From Protula sp. h YS-2021 (lineage: Eukaryota; Annelida; Polychaeta; Sabellida; Serpulidae), in assembly GCA_949752745.1 (NCBI GenBank), contig OX457027.1, forward strand, positions 16,696,603 through 16,760,602: DNA of 64,000 nt, given 5' to 3'. The position numbers and the translations under genes were made by a program. The first letter of the stretch is position 1. Every line of letters begins with the position of its first letter. Positions 32,221-41,080 of this stretch are shown here, piece after piece. The notes under the pieces are model-generated. The model saw nothing but the letters and a program-made list of their open reading frames with translations, had not been told where the DNA came from and made no database searches.

Positions 32221-32990
32221 AGTGCTTTTGGTCGGAAATGGAGTTTACAAATCACCTTTCCAGTTTGAAATGGAACAGTATGGCCTGTGTCGTCCTTTAT
32301 ATTCATCTCTATCATGTCAAATTTGGATGTGTTTACAGGGACATAGTGCGGTTCGCCGTACGTTTTCATGATAATCTCACCATCATGGCCTTGTATCCCA
32401 ACAGAACGTAGCAAGGGCACATAATAATCCCCAACCACTTGTGGTTCACAAATACTACAGTACACATACAGTGTATAAAACCCCTGTTTCACATCGGCTT
32501 TATGGTCAGCTGTACACGTTTCAGTATACCAGTGATCTGGGATAAATCCTAAAATCTCAGCTAATCCAGTGGAGAAGGACACTTCAAAGCCATAATCAAG
32601 AAATAGAAACACGCGTCGTCTAATTTTATCATACTTTAGCCGAATAATAGAATTATTAGCTTCTTCTCCTGCTGCTGGTCTAAGGTCCTCGGAGTTAGCC
32701 ACTTCTTCATTCACTGCCTGACATAGTTCTGGTATGGTTCTGTAGTACCCATGAGGAATATCGATAGTGCCAAATGTATCTAGGCATCGATACTGAATAG
32801 AATAGTTCATGCCCTGTCTCATCGTTGACCATGTATGTGGATATTGAATTTCAGCTAGAGCCACTTCATATTTTCCATTCAGATAGATGGTTCGAGGCAT
32901 GCGAATTTGATAATTCGAAGCCTTGTTGTTGGGATAATAATTCATACTCGCATTGCTAGGCAAAGTAATGTAAAAGCTTGTCGACTCCAT
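32217..32990 (-). CDS. Minor capsid protein, penton-like single jelly-roll (257 aa)
   Basis: The opening SFYITLPSNASMNYYPNN and the segment YEVALAEIQYPHTW are typical of the Polinton minor capsid protein, which forms pentamers at capsid vertices. The C-terminus (VPFQTGKVICKLHFRP) fits the last strands of the barrel. Length is in the usual range (about 230-290 aa). A TATATAGG on the minus strand 40 bases upstream may start a transcript for the penton, pX, capsid and protease genes together. Confidence 0.88.
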   Translation of the reverse strand: MESTSFYITLPSNASMNYYPNNKASNYQIRMPRTIYLNGKYEVALAEIQYPHTWSTMRQGMNYSIQYRCLDTFGTIDIPHGYYRTIPELCQAVNEEVANSEDLRPAAGEEANNSIIRLKYDKIRRRVFLFLDYGFEVSFSTGLAEILGFIPDHWYTETCTADHKADVKQGFYTLYVYCSICEPQVVGDYYVPLLRSVGIQGHDGEIIMKTYGEPHYVPVNTSKFDMIEMNIKDDTGHTVPFQTGKVICKLHFRPKAL

Positions 32991-32999
32991 GGTGGACCC

Positions 33000-33230
33000 T
33001 CAAATGGTATGGGTGCGTCGTCGCCGTTGCCTATATACCTCATCAGGTACCTCGGGACAGCGCGCGCCATTCGACCAAGTCTCATCCTCATTCACATGGT
33101 CTTTTATTTCTCCTTCGCAACACGCACTTGTACATCGGATCTTCACGGGAATAGTCACGGGAATAGTCTCTTCCTGGCCACCACCACCACCACCACAACA
33201 CCATAGCTCTTTTGTTAAAACTTTTCCCAT
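33000..33230 (-). CDS. Small Gly/Cys protein, unassigned (76 aa)
   Basis: ATG at 33230 overlaps the last codons of the 192-aa gene by 16 bases, and the stop is 10 bases before the penton-like gene, so it fills an otherwise empty gap. It has a Cys-Cys-Gly run (WCCGGGGGG), a middle section IPVKIRCTSACCEGEIKDHVNED that looks like a short beta-rich Cys motif, and an Arg-rich end. No family recognised with confidence. The GGTGGT run means part is a microsatellite, which lowers confidence. Confidence 0.45.
   Translation of the reverse strand: MGKVLTKELWCCGGGGGGQEETIPVTIPVKIRCTSACCEGEIKDHVNEDETWSNGARCPEVPDEVYRQRRRRTHTI
33030..33037 (-). promoter_or_regulatory. Candidate late promoter TATATAGG
   Basis: Minus-strand TATATAGG about 40 bases before the penton-like start codon. 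It lies in the widest gap of the leftward cluster between well-supported genes (33215 to 32990), so it could head a structural-gene transcript. No strong initiator is visible. Confidence 0.4.
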
Positions 33231-33793
33231 CCTTTAGGAAACTGTCTTTGCTGACGCTGGTTCATTTCTGTGGCAATGTCTTCACGAGTGGTCTTTTTAC
33301 TAAACGTCGTTTTTGGAATATTCGCATCGACAATTTCCTGGATAAACGGATGCCAGCCATGGGGTGGGGGTCTTCGGTCTTTTCTTCTTGTCGCCACCAA
33401 TGCTTCTTTCATCAAATCAATCATGTTAGAATTTGTAATGACATCGCCCGTTTTCAACACAAGTTCATCCTTCTCTGTCCATGTCGTACCATGTTTCTTC
33501 AGTTCTGCTAAAAGTTGTATCACTTTTCCATGATAGATAGGTTGAAAATGACTTAACACTCGCTTTTCTAGTGGTGGTGGTGGTGGTGGTGGTGAGGGTG
33601 GTTGTTGTTGGGACTGACTTGTTCGTAGATGACGGCCAAAAAGTTGAGACATTTCCATAGCCTTTTCACGTGTTCGTTTCCCACGTAAAAGTGTCTTGAC
33701 TTTTCTTTTGATGCTATGTTTTCTCCCCTTCTTTTCTAATAACAGTTTGTATTCCTGTTCAGGAATGAGAACCATTTTCATAGCATGCTTCAT
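33215..33793 (-). CDS. Unassigned Polinton structural-block protein (192 aa)
   Basis: No known domain. Parts: N-terminal MVLIPEQEYKLLL, a basic segment (KRKVKTLLRGKRTREK), a Pro-rich linker (about 63-75), then a folded-looking C-terminal half with HGWHPFIQEIV. Its MVLIPEQEY start and position between the ATPase block and capsid genes recall an unnamed protein commonly found in Polintons. The ATG overlaps the stop of the 108-aa gene (ATGA at 33790-33793). The Pro-rich run is encoded by a GGTGGT microsatellite. Confidence 0.75.
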   Translation of the reverse strand: MKHAMKMVLIPEQEYKLLLEKKGRKHSIKRKVKTLLRGKRTREKAMEMSQLFGRHLRTSQSQQQPPSPPPPPPPLEKRVLSHFQPIYHGKVIQLLAELKKHGTTWTEKDELVLKTGDVITNSNMIDLMKEALVATRRKDRRPPPHGWHPFIQEIVDANIPKTTFSKKTTREDIATEMNQRQQRQFPKGWEKF

Positions 33794-34116
33794 TTCAACA
33801 GCAGCTTGGCTAACAAGGGCAATGCAAATCTAGCAACCACTCCAATGAATCCTCCTTTCTGATTCACCAACTTCTTTTTTCGTCGAAGGGATATCTTCTT
33901 GTCTGCCAGAGTACGTAGGGTATGACGCTCACGCTGGAATACCTTATACCGTTTTGAGCTTAAGGGTAAATGTCCCCTTAATATATTCAAACAAATTTCA
34001 AACAAGCTCGTTAATTCCTCCTTCGTAGCTTGCTTTAGCAAGGATTTACGCCGTCTAGGCCCACTCCGTGCAAGCAAATGAAGGAAAGGCTGGTTCGTTC
34101 GAATGCGTTTAGACAT
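33790..34116 (-). CDS. Unassigned small basic protein with hydrophobic C-terminus (108 aa)
   Basis: A very basic N-terminal two-thirds (RSGPRRRKSLLKQ, KISLRRKKKLVNQKGG) is followed by FIGVVARFALPLLAKLLLK, which could be a membrane-active or amphipathic helix. The QKGGF-hydrophobic ending is a pattern I associate with small Polinton proteins, and a virion role is inferred from position. Eight-base overlap with the ATPase gene (34109-34116) and ATGA overlap with the next gene. Confidence 0.7.
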   Translation of the reverse strand: MSKRIRTNQPFLHLLARSGPRRRKSLLKQATKEELTSLFEICLNILRGHLPLSSKRYKVFQRERHTLRTLADKKISLRRKKKLVNQKGGFIGVVARFALPLLAKLLLK

Positions 34117-34768
34117 CTTGACTGTGAATGGTTAAATGACTTGGTTCTTGGTCGTACACGGCTTTATCAATATATATATAATGTGTATCTTTTGGTAAAA
34201 TGCCTGTACGAATACGCAGTTGATCATTCGTCTTCGGCTTCAAGTCAATGAACAAATAACCATGGGGTTTGCTGGTAGCATCTTGATAGGCTTCTATGAG
34301 AAATTGAGCTCTTCCAGGATACATTTGCCGCGCCAATGTACTGACTTGCTGACTGTCTCTCGGATTTTTAAACAAAATGATATAATGGGTATTCAAACTA
34401 ATATTGCGCATCTCTTTCCCATGATGGAATAAATTATGCACAATAAAGATGATACTTAGATTTTGATGACTGCTACCCACACTAAAGAGACGTGTCATAC
34501 GTTCATCGCTATGGCATTTGGTCATCAAGTCATCAAGGATGAGTACGTTTGGTTTTTTCGGGTTAAAACGCTCTTCAATGTCATCTGGAATGCCTTGGTA
34601 AAATGTCACACCTTTCATTCCCTTGTACAAGGGTTGATCGGCTGCATAGAGCCACAAAATGTTTTTCGGAGAGGGGTGAATCAACTTTTGTTCGAGAATT
34701 TCCCTGACCAGAGACGTCTTGCCACTGCCTGTAGGTCCAGAGACCAAGCATGTAAAGGGATGCTTCAT
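34109..34768 (-). CDS. FtsK/HerA-type genome-packaging ATPase (219 aa)
   Basis: Pumps DNA into the capsid in related DJR viruses. Walker A GPTGSGKTS (residues 11-19) and Walker B NVLILDD (74-80) are intact; the SIIFIVHNLF segment after Walker B resembles the sensor strand with a polar residue. Size is usual for the Polinton/A32-like ATPase. The true start is ATG 34768, which overlaps the integrase stop (ATGA at 34765-34768); the frame is open for nine codons upstream, from a TTG, but without an ATG. Confidence 0.92.
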   Translation of the reverse strand: MKHPFTCLVSGPTGSGKTSLVREILEQKLIHPSPKNILWLYAADQPLYKGMKGVTFYQGIPDDIEERFNPKKPNVLILDDLMTKCHSDERMTRLFSVGSSHQNLSIIFIVHNLFHHGKEMRNISLNTHYIILFKNPRDSQQVSTLARQMYPGRAQFLIEAYQDATSKPHGYLFIDLKPKTNDQLRIRTGILPKDTHYIYIDKAVYDQEPSHLTIHSQDV

Positions 34769-35868
34769 CGTTGAATGTCTGTTTCTTTCACCCAACTGTT
34801 AAACTTGTTTGGCCAACCTAACCACTTGACAAATAATTCTTTCACACCTCCTCGCCTTTTACGTGTTTTCAAGACTTTTTCAATTCTGTACACAGATTCA
34901 ATATCTTTGGTCACTTTCTGCAGTTCTTCCTCATAGAAATGCCCATCAATATCTTCGTCTAAAAAGTCTTTCACACGATACAAATGTATTCCCTGCTTCT
35001 TACAACGATGTGTGACCGTGAAGACTTCTTGCGTCCATTTAACGTGATAATCCCGTTGAAACACATATTTAACGTGGGAAATGCGCACATGATCGCCAAT
35101 GTTGAACTTGTACCTCTTCTTCTTCTTCGGTTTCAATTTGAGTTTGTCGACATACATATACTTCCACACTTTCGATTCGTTGTCTTTACGAATCTCGGCT
35201 GGAGCATACGTATTCGGGAGGGAGCCATGAGGCCTATGGTTGTAGTTGTACACCAAGTCTGGAAGGATGTCTAAGTAACGGTAAGTTTGATTATGGAGAA
35301 AATACCGATACATCATCCCCTTTAGGGTACGAATGACTCTCTCAGCAAAGTTGGCTTTGGTTTCATTCTTTGTGGTATAGGCATGAATGCCCTCTTTCTT
35401 CAAAAATGCTTTGACCCATCTGTTTTTAAATTCCGTGCCTTTATCGGACCTTAGAGTGCGTGGCCTTCGGGGTGTGTCATGAAAAATTTTTTGAAAGGCT
35501 TGTATGACGCTGGTATGTGATTTATTAGGGATTGGCTGTACCCACACATATTTGGAAAACACATCAATGACAATGAGTAAAAAGCGTGTGCCATCATTAT
35601 AAGGAGCTATGTTTCCCATATCAGCCAAATCCACATCCCACATGTCATCAATGCCTCGTGTAATCACACGTTGTCTTTTGAACCTGTATTTGACAGGTTG
35701 GAGTAAACTGAATGCATCTTGGTCCTGTAGCCATTTCTTCACTTGCGACTGTGTCACGGGTTGATCATGTTTTCTTAAGATGTGATACAGTTTGTAAGGA
35801 CCAGCAAATGCCCCGGGCTGTCCAGGTTTAAAGTACATATTGGTCAAGTAGTCTTTCCACGTCGACAT
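34765..35868 (-). CDS. INT: RVE-family integrase with C-terminal chromodomain (367 aa)
   Basis: Catalyses strand transfer of the element ends and should leave the 6-bp duplication seen here. Retroviral-type catalytic core: D80 in WDVDLADM, D142 in RSDKGTEF, E176 in NFAERVIRTLKG. A basic and beta-rich region follows (KPKKKKRYKFNIGDHVRI, 247-264). Residues 327-364 form a chromodomain (YRIEKVLKTRKRRGG...LFVKWLGW...SWV) with candidate aromatic cage residues Y327, W349 and W352. The chromodomain may steer integration to methylated histone tails, as in chromoviral integrases. ATG 35868 is used; two upstream codons are open but begin GTG. Confidence 0.95.
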   Translation of the reverse strand: MSTWKDYLTNMYFKPGQPGAFAGPYKLYHILRKHDQPVTQSQVKKWLQDQDAFSLLQPVKYRFKRQRVITRGIDDMWDVDLADMGNIAPYNDGTRFLLIVIDVFSKYVWVQPIPNKSHTSVIQAFQKIFHDTPRRPRTLRSDKGTEFKNRWVKAFLKKEGIHAYTTKNETKANFAERVIRTLKGMMYRYFLHNQTYRYLDILPDLVYNYNHRPHGSLPNTYAPAEIRKDNESKVWKYMYVDKLKLKPKKKKRYKFNIGDHVRISHVKYVFQRDYHVKWTQEVFTVTHRCKKQGIHLYRVKDFLDEDIDGHFYEEELQKVTKDIESVYRIEKVLKTRKRRGGVKELFVKWLGWPNKFNSWVKETDIQR

Positions 35869-35908
35869 GGTCACACCGAATGAAAAACCACCTTCTCAAC
35901 AGAACAGC

Positions 35909-35914
35909 TTTATT
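35909..35914 (-). terminator. AATAAA between the early-type and integrase genes
   Basis: Minus-strand AATAAA, 37 bases after the stop of the 110-aa gene and 41 bases before the integrase start. It could end the small-gene transcript or, being AT-rich (TTAAATAATAAAG), serve as a TATA-like element for integrase. Confidence 0.35.
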
Positions 35915-35950
35915 ATTTAACCGTCAACCAAAACTTAACTCCACAAGTTT

Positions 35951-36283
35951 TTACAAATCAAGTATAGATACAATGGTGTGAATCACTGGAGACCATTGGT
36001 CTTCAATGAATACTAGCCAATGACTGAGTTCATCAAGTGTTATCGTATCTACACCATATTTCTCACAACGCTGATTTGCATTCTCTAACACTTTATCTAA
36101 ATGAATATAATATTTAGCTTCATTCCAATAAGTATAGACACATGCAAAATGACAAGTATGTTCTGAACACTCTTCAAGTTGGCAAGCAGGACATACTAAA
36201 CAAGCAAACTTTTTTACAGCTAATAACATTTCTTCACAATAAGCTTTTTGCACAATATATTGTCTCAGTGTCATGTCCGCCAT
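35951..36283 (-). CDS. Unassigned Cys-rich small protein (110 aa)
   Basis: A cluster CLVCPACQLEECSEHTCHFACVY (about residues 28-50) contains seven Cys and two His, arranged like a compact zinc-binding motif (C-X2-C-X2-C ... C-X3-H-X-C-H). The remainder is helical-looking and acidic. No family recognised. It belongs to the group of small ORFs between the right TIR and integrase, where accessory genes vary most among Polintons. Confidence 0.6.
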   Translation of the reverse strand: MADMTLRQYIVQKAYCEEMLLAVKKFACLVCPACQLEECSEHTCHFACVYTYWNEAKYYIHLDKVLENANQRCEKYGVDTITLDELSHWLVFIEDQWSPVIHTIVSILDL

Positions 36284-36313
36284 GATACAGCGCTCTATCT
36301 AGCGCGCTCTCTC

Positions 36314-36583
36314 TCACTCAGTCTTTAGAGTCCCCACACTCTGCACAAGTTTGTCAAGTTCAGTTTGGGGTTCTCCACGTCGCCACACCCGTACACGTCG
36401 GACTGGTGAGCGGCTGAGTGAGCGTTCTCCACGTCTCCACACCCGTGACACCCGTGAGCGGACTGGTGAGCGGACTGGTGAGCGGCTAGGCGGCGATGGC
36501 GGCGACGGCTGAGTGAGCGGTGATGGTGGAGGCACAGTCTCTTTTATACCCCGGTCACACAACAGTTCCACAAGATTCTCCAT
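36314..36583 (-). CDS. Unassigned Pro/Arg/Ser-rich small protein (89 aa)
   Basis: An N-terminal MENLVELLCDRG is followed by a Pro/Ser run and repeated RSPVRS and RVWRRGE units, like RS-domain or protamine-like low complexity. The repeats come from tandem DNA (CGGACTGGTGAG), so the reading frame could be fortuitous. A minus-strand TATAAAAG lies inside it (about 36541-36548), which may be a promoter for the 110-aa gene. Confidence 0.4.
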   Translation of the reverse strand: MENLVELLCDRGIKETVPPPSPLTQPSPPSPPSRSPVRSPVRSRVSRVWRRGERSLSRSPVRRVRVWRRGEPQTELDKLVQSVGTLKTE

Positions 36584-36593
36584 GGTGACTTTT

Positions 36594-36722
36594 TTACTCT
36601 AACATGTCTTCCTCCTGCAATAAAATATGTTTTAATATATCTGCTGCTTCTTCTATCATCTTCTTTCTTTGTTCACGTTGAAACCACTCACATAAAATTA
36701 AATTTGCTAGAAAGAAAAACAT
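36594..36722 (-). CDS. Possible tiny protein with hydrophobic N-terminus (42 aa)
   Basis: ATG 36722 to TAA 36596-36594, overlapping the last codons of the 148-aa gene. The sequence begins MFFFLANLILCEWF, a possible short membrane segment, then a charged helix (REQRKKMIEEAADILKHIL). Too short for any assignment; supported only by its start overlap and even spacing to the next ORF. Confidence 0.3.
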   Translation of the reverse strand: MFFFLANLILCEWFQREQRKKMIEEAADILKHILLQEEDMLE

Positions 36723-37134
36723 TGCTGCTTGCTGCCGCTGCTGTGCTGTGCTGCTGTGCTGAGTTAGAGTTGTTAGAGTTGTTAGTGTTAAAAGGGGTTT
36801 GGCTTACCTGACAAGGCTGACAAAGCTGCTCGGTTTCTTCTTCCTCCTCCTCAGATCCACAGCAATCTCTCAAATAATCCACCACGGTGAAATATGCTTC
36901 TACATCATTGCGGGCAGAATAGAGTGCAGAATCAAAGTCAAAGTCAGGATCTTCTTCGAGTCCAATTGCGGCACATTCTCCAAGAAATCGTGAATAGAGT
37001 TCAGTCACATCAAGACTGTGATGTACAACATCCCAGTAAGCGTCCAAGTGATAAAGCTGATAGTCTGGAGTGCCGCAGCAAGCAAGTTTAGCAATCATCA
37101 AGTCAATATAAGCTTTTCTAAAACATGCGTCCAT
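36688..37134 (-). CDS. Unassigned acidic small protein (148 aa)
   Basis: The first 90 residues look folded and helical, with paired Cys (ACCGTP at 18-23, DCC near 90). They are followed by a Glu run (EEEEEET), LCQPCQ, and a low-complexity Asn/Ser/Gln/Ala tail. No family recognised. It lies 33 bases after the stop of the 238-aa gene and is probably in the same early transcript. Confidence 0.55.
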   Translation of the reverse strand: MDACFRKAYIDLMIAKLACCGTPDYQLYHLDAYWDVVHHSLDVTELYSRFLGECAAIGLEEDPDFDFDSALYSARNDVEAYFTVVDYLRDCCGSEEEEEETEQLCQPCQVSQTPFNTNNSNNSNSAQQHSTAAAASSNVFLSSKFNFM

Positions 37135-37167
37135 CTTTGCAGTGTGTGTGGTGTGTGTGTGTCACTT

Positions 37168-37884
37168 CTACTGTGCTTCACAGACCTTAAGTACTCCACA
37201 CTTGCCGCAGAAGTTGTTTGGTTCACACATCATGCAATTGTACTTGTGGCAGTGGCAATCATAATCCTCCATATATCCGCAAGCACCGCAATAGTCGCAC
37301 GTAAGTCCAAGTTGATTCTGTACATCCATATTCTCCAACTGAATTTCAGCCTGTCTTTTCTTGGATAACTTTGACACCTTCATCCGATCATACTTTTGCA
37401 GCTTGATGATCGTTTTCTCACCATGGCATTCCGTACACGGCGGTTCAACTAAAGCTGAGTTGATGTGAGCCATCTCCCGAAGCAGTGTCTCCCATTCACC
37501 ATCATTCATGTTGATGTAATGTGTGTATTCTTTCCCTTCAAACCGTGATGTACGCACGAAGCTCACATAGCGCATGCCTTGATATGAAATGACTTCAAGC
37601 CACTTTGTTTCCGTTAAGTATAGTTTGAAGCCAATGTCACGGCATTTTTTCACGTTCTGACACACAATCTTCCACAAAGATGGTGAATAAGCGCACCATC
37701 TCTCTCCACGTTTGATGCGTAGAAATAATCCATATTGTCCAGACTCCACAGTAATGGTTAAGTTTGCACTAATTTGAAAACTGCTGCTGCCGCCGCCCTG
37801 GCTGCCGCCCTGGCTGCGCTGCGCTGCTGCCTGCCTGCCTGCCGCCGCTGCGTTGCTTGTTGTGCTCCTTGTCTTGTTCTCCAT
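37168..37884 (-). CDS. TIR-initiated 238-aa protein: PC4-like core plus Cys-rich tail
   Basis: The start and first 24 codons are in the right TIR, so its N-terminus is the same as that of PolB except Thr for Ala at residue 8. After a short SQGGSQGGG microsatellite stretch come two strand-helix halves: GLFLRIKRGERWCAYSPSLW and YVSFVRTSRFEG...YINMNDGEWETLL; the second closely resembles the 29535 protein and more distantly PC4. The last 90 residues are Cys-rich (CTEC, then CDYCGACG, CHCHKYNCMMC, CGKCG), suggesting several zinc sites. A transcription or ssDNA-binding regulator paired with the polymerase is inferred. Confidence 0.65.
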   Translation of the reverse strand: MENKTRSTTSNAAAAGRQAAAQRSQGGSQGGGSSSFQISANLTITVESGQYGLFLRIKRGERWCAYSPSLWKIVCQNVKKCRDIGFKLYLTETKWLEVISYQGMRYVSFVRTSRFEGKEYTHYINMNDGEWETLLREMAHINSALVEPPCTECHGEKTIIKLQKYDRMKVSKLSKKRQAEIQLENMDVQNQLGLTCDYCGACGYMEDYDCHCHKYNCMMCEPNNFCGKCGVLKVCEAQ

Positions 37885-37920
37885 GACTGCTACACTGTAC
37901 ACTGCTACACTGTACACTGT

Positions 37921-37956
37921 ACTGATAAGGTCCACACACAACCCCCCTCTTTTATA
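37921..37956 (-). promoter_or_regulatory. TIR promoter for the 238-aa gene (mirror copy)
   Basis: On the minus strand TATAAAAG (37956-37949) and TCAGT (37925-37921) have the same 31-base spacing as in the left TIR; the start codon follows at 37884. Confidence 0.75.
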
Positions 37957-38045
37957 CCCAACCATCCGCTGCTGAGTCAAGCGAGACGCCAACGAAACGA
38001 GACGGTGAAGCAAGTGGCACTGGTAGCGATTCCCAGTGGCCCAGT

Positions 38046-40390
38046 GTGTCCCGTAAGCAGCCCCTCTTTTACTCGAGACGCCAACGGCGAAAACGCCAAA
38101 CGTCAAGCAATAATGCTGCTGTGTACATACTCTTCCCCCAGTGTGTCCCGTAAGCAGCCTCTTTCACTCGAGACGCCAACGGCGAAAACGCCAAACGTCA
38201 AGCAATAATGCTGCTGTGTACATACTCTTCCCCCAGTGTGTCCCGTAAGCAGCCCCTCTTTCACTCGAGACGCCAACGGCGAAAACGCCAAACGTCAAGC
38301 AATAATGCTGCTGTGTACATACTCTTCCCCCAGTGTGTCCCGTAAGCAGCCTCTTTCACTCGAGACGTCTCGGCTTTTTTGGGGAGGGGTGGGGGGGGTG
38401 GTCTGACGTGCTTTGCAATGCGGCACCCGTCTCGGAGCACACACCCCCTTTCACTCGAGACGTCTCGGAGATTCTTGGGGGAGGGGTGGGGGGGGTGGTC
38501 TGACGTTTCAACAATGTGGCACCCGTCTCGGCGTACACACCCTCGTTCACTCGAGACACTCACACCTTCTTTCAAAAAAAAAAACTCTCTCTCTGTCTCT
38601 CCACACACACCCCCTTTCACTCCAGACGTCTCGGCACACACACCCCCTTTCACTCGAGACGTCTCGGAGATTCTTGGGGGAGGGGTGGGGGGGGGTGGTC
38701 TGACGTTTCAACAATGTGGCACCCGTCTCGGCGTACACACCCTCGTTCACTCGAGACACTCACACCTTCTTTCAAAAAAAAACTCTCTGTCTCTGTCTCT
38801 CCACACCCCACACACCCCACACCCCGTCTCGGCACACACACCCTCCTTCACTCGAGAACAACTCTGTTTGGAAAAGTATGCATGAGAATGGGAAATGCTT
38901 TAAAACTCTATCTCCACACCGTCTCGGCACGGCACACACCCTTTCACTCGAGATAAACCTTCTTCTCTCTCTGTCTCTCTCTGTCTCTCTCTGTCTCTCT
39001 CCACACACACCCTTTCACCCCACCCCGTCTCGGCACACACACCCTCCTTCACTCGAGAACAACTCTGTTTGGAAAAGTATGCATGAGAATGGGAAATGCT
39101 TTAAAACTCTATCTCCACACCGTCTCGGCACGGCACACCCCCTTTCACTCGAGACGTCTCGGCTTTTTTTTTTTTTTTTTTCACAAGCCCCCCCATACCA
39201 TTCTACCATTGCACCATTCTACAACCTTTCCCAATCCTTCCACCGGAAACACACTTTTCGCTCGCAATCCCTCGCAATCGTAATCCATGCAGCAGCATCC
39301 TTGCATCATATGACGTTTTCTTTCGTCACACTCTCTCGTCTCTCGCTTGTGGAGGGGTGGGGGGGTGGTCTGACGTTTCAACGGACGTGCTTTGCAATGC
39401 ATGCAACAATGCGGCACCCGTCTCGGCGTACACACCCTCGTTCACTCGAGACACTCACACCTTCTTCCAAAAAAAAAAAAAACTCTCTGTCTCTGTCTCT
39501 CCACACCCCACACACCCCACACCCCGTCTCGGCACGGCACACACCCTTTCACTCGAGACACTCACGCCTTCTTTCAAAAAAAAAAAAAAAAAAAACTCTC
39601 TCTGTCTCTCTCTCCACACACCACATCCCCCCCCCCACCCCGTCTCGGCGCACACACCCCCCTTTCACTCGAGACGTCTCGACTTTTTTTTTTTTGGGAG
39701 GGGTGGGGGGGGGTGGTCTGACGTGCTTTGCAATGCGGCAACCGTCTCGGCGCACACACACCCTTTCACTCGAGACGTCTCGGCTTTTTGGGGAGGGGTG
39801 GGGGGGGTGGTCTGACATGCTTTGCAATGCGGCAACCGTCTCGGCGCACACACACCCTTTCACTCGAGACGTCTCGGCTTTTTGGGGAGGGGTGGGGGGG
39901 TGGGGGGGGGGTGGTCTGACATGCTTTGCAATGCGGCAACCGTCTCGGCGCACACACACCCTTTCACTCGAGACGTCTCAGCTTTTTGGGGAGGGGTGGG
40001 GGGGGTGGGGGGGTGGTCTGACATGCTTTGCAATGCGGCAACCGTCTCGGCGCACACACACCCTTTCACTCGAGACGTCTCGACTTTTTGGGGAGGGGTG
40101 GGGGGGTGGTCTGACATGCTTTGCAATGCGGCAACCGTCTCGGCGCACACACCCCCTTTCACTCGAGACGTCTCGGCTTTTTGGGGAGGGGTGGGGGGGG
40201 GTGGTCTGACGTTTCAATAGACCGTGGTCCAGTGTGTCCCGTAAGCAGCTTCTTTCACTCGAGACGCTAACGGCGAAAACGCTAAACGTCAAGCAAGTGT
40301 TGCTGCTGTGTATATACTCTTCCCCCAGTGTGTCCCGTAAGCAGCCTCTTTCACTCGAGACGCCAACGGCGAAAACGCGATTGGGGAGGG
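38046..40390 (-). repeat. Right TIR iteron array (inverted copy)
   Basis: Reverse-complement counterpart of 22195-24310, with the core reading CTTTCACTCGAG on the plus strand about 20 times. It includes one additional partial unit around 38.62 kb, where the core is changed to TTTCACTCCAGACG, and a first unit near 38.07 kb where it is TTTTACTCGAG. Confidence 0.85.
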
Positions 40391-40531
40391 GTGGGGGGGG
40401 TGGGGGGTGGTCTGACGTTTCACACATTTCGTCATCTCCGCCTGCATTTGCCTGCAGAGCTTTCCAGAGAGCGGACGTGTCAAAAAAAAATATAAAAACG
40501 AGTTCTTTACACAGGAACGCCTGGTGGCTTA

Positions 40532-40696
40532 TCATTTTTTCAAAGAAGGATGCGGATTTATGGGAAGAAGTATATGTGGATTAACAGGCGTTCCTCTACG
40601 AGACGTAAAGGGATTTTCAGTATCAACACCCAATTTCACCGCTTTGGCAAGAAAAGAGACATCGCCGGCTAAAGAAGCATCACACAAGGTCCTCAT
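40532..40696 (-). CDS. Short ankyrin-repeat-like ORF in right TIR (copy)
   Basis: Inverted duplicate of 21862-22026, start codon at 40696, encoding the same 54 residues. Its intactness in both TIRs is expected from TIR homogenisation and is not evidence of selection. Confidence 0.33.
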   Translation of the reverse strand: MRTLCDASLAGDVSFLAKAVKLGVDTENPFTSRRGTPVNPHILLPINPHPSLKK

Positions 40697-41004
40697 CGTA
40701 CCAAAACTAAAATAAACCACAAACATATAACTTATCTATAACTATTAAGAAATAAGCAAACCGTGTTTGGTGTATGTATGAGAATGGGAAATGCTTTAAA
40801 AAAAAAAAAAACTCTCTCTCCACACACCCTTTCGACACGTAGACCTTTCACCGGAAACATACTTTCACTCACTATCGCTATCGCTATCCTTGCATCAAAT
40901 GACGTTCTTCTTTCGTCATCGTCAACTCTCCCCTACACTGTCTCCACTACACTCTCTTATCAAACTGGGGCAGAACTCTCATGAGAGAGCTGGCACACTT
41001 TCAT

Positions 41005-41080
41005 AAATGGGCGAGCTGGCACACCTTGTGCCAGCTTGCCCATGGGCGAGCTGGCACAAGGTGTGCCAGCTCGCCCATTT
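41005..41080. repeat. Right subterminal head-to-head double palindrome, 76 bp
   Basis: Two copies of the left-end hairpin in opposite loop orientation (CCT loop at 41024-41026, AGG loop at 41059-41061) share a central CAT. Together they make a 76-bp palindrome centred between 41042 and 41043. One base breaks the symmetry: T at 41037 in place of C. The copy nearest the right terminus has its loop inverted relative to the left terminus when both are read inwards. Confidence 0.9.
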
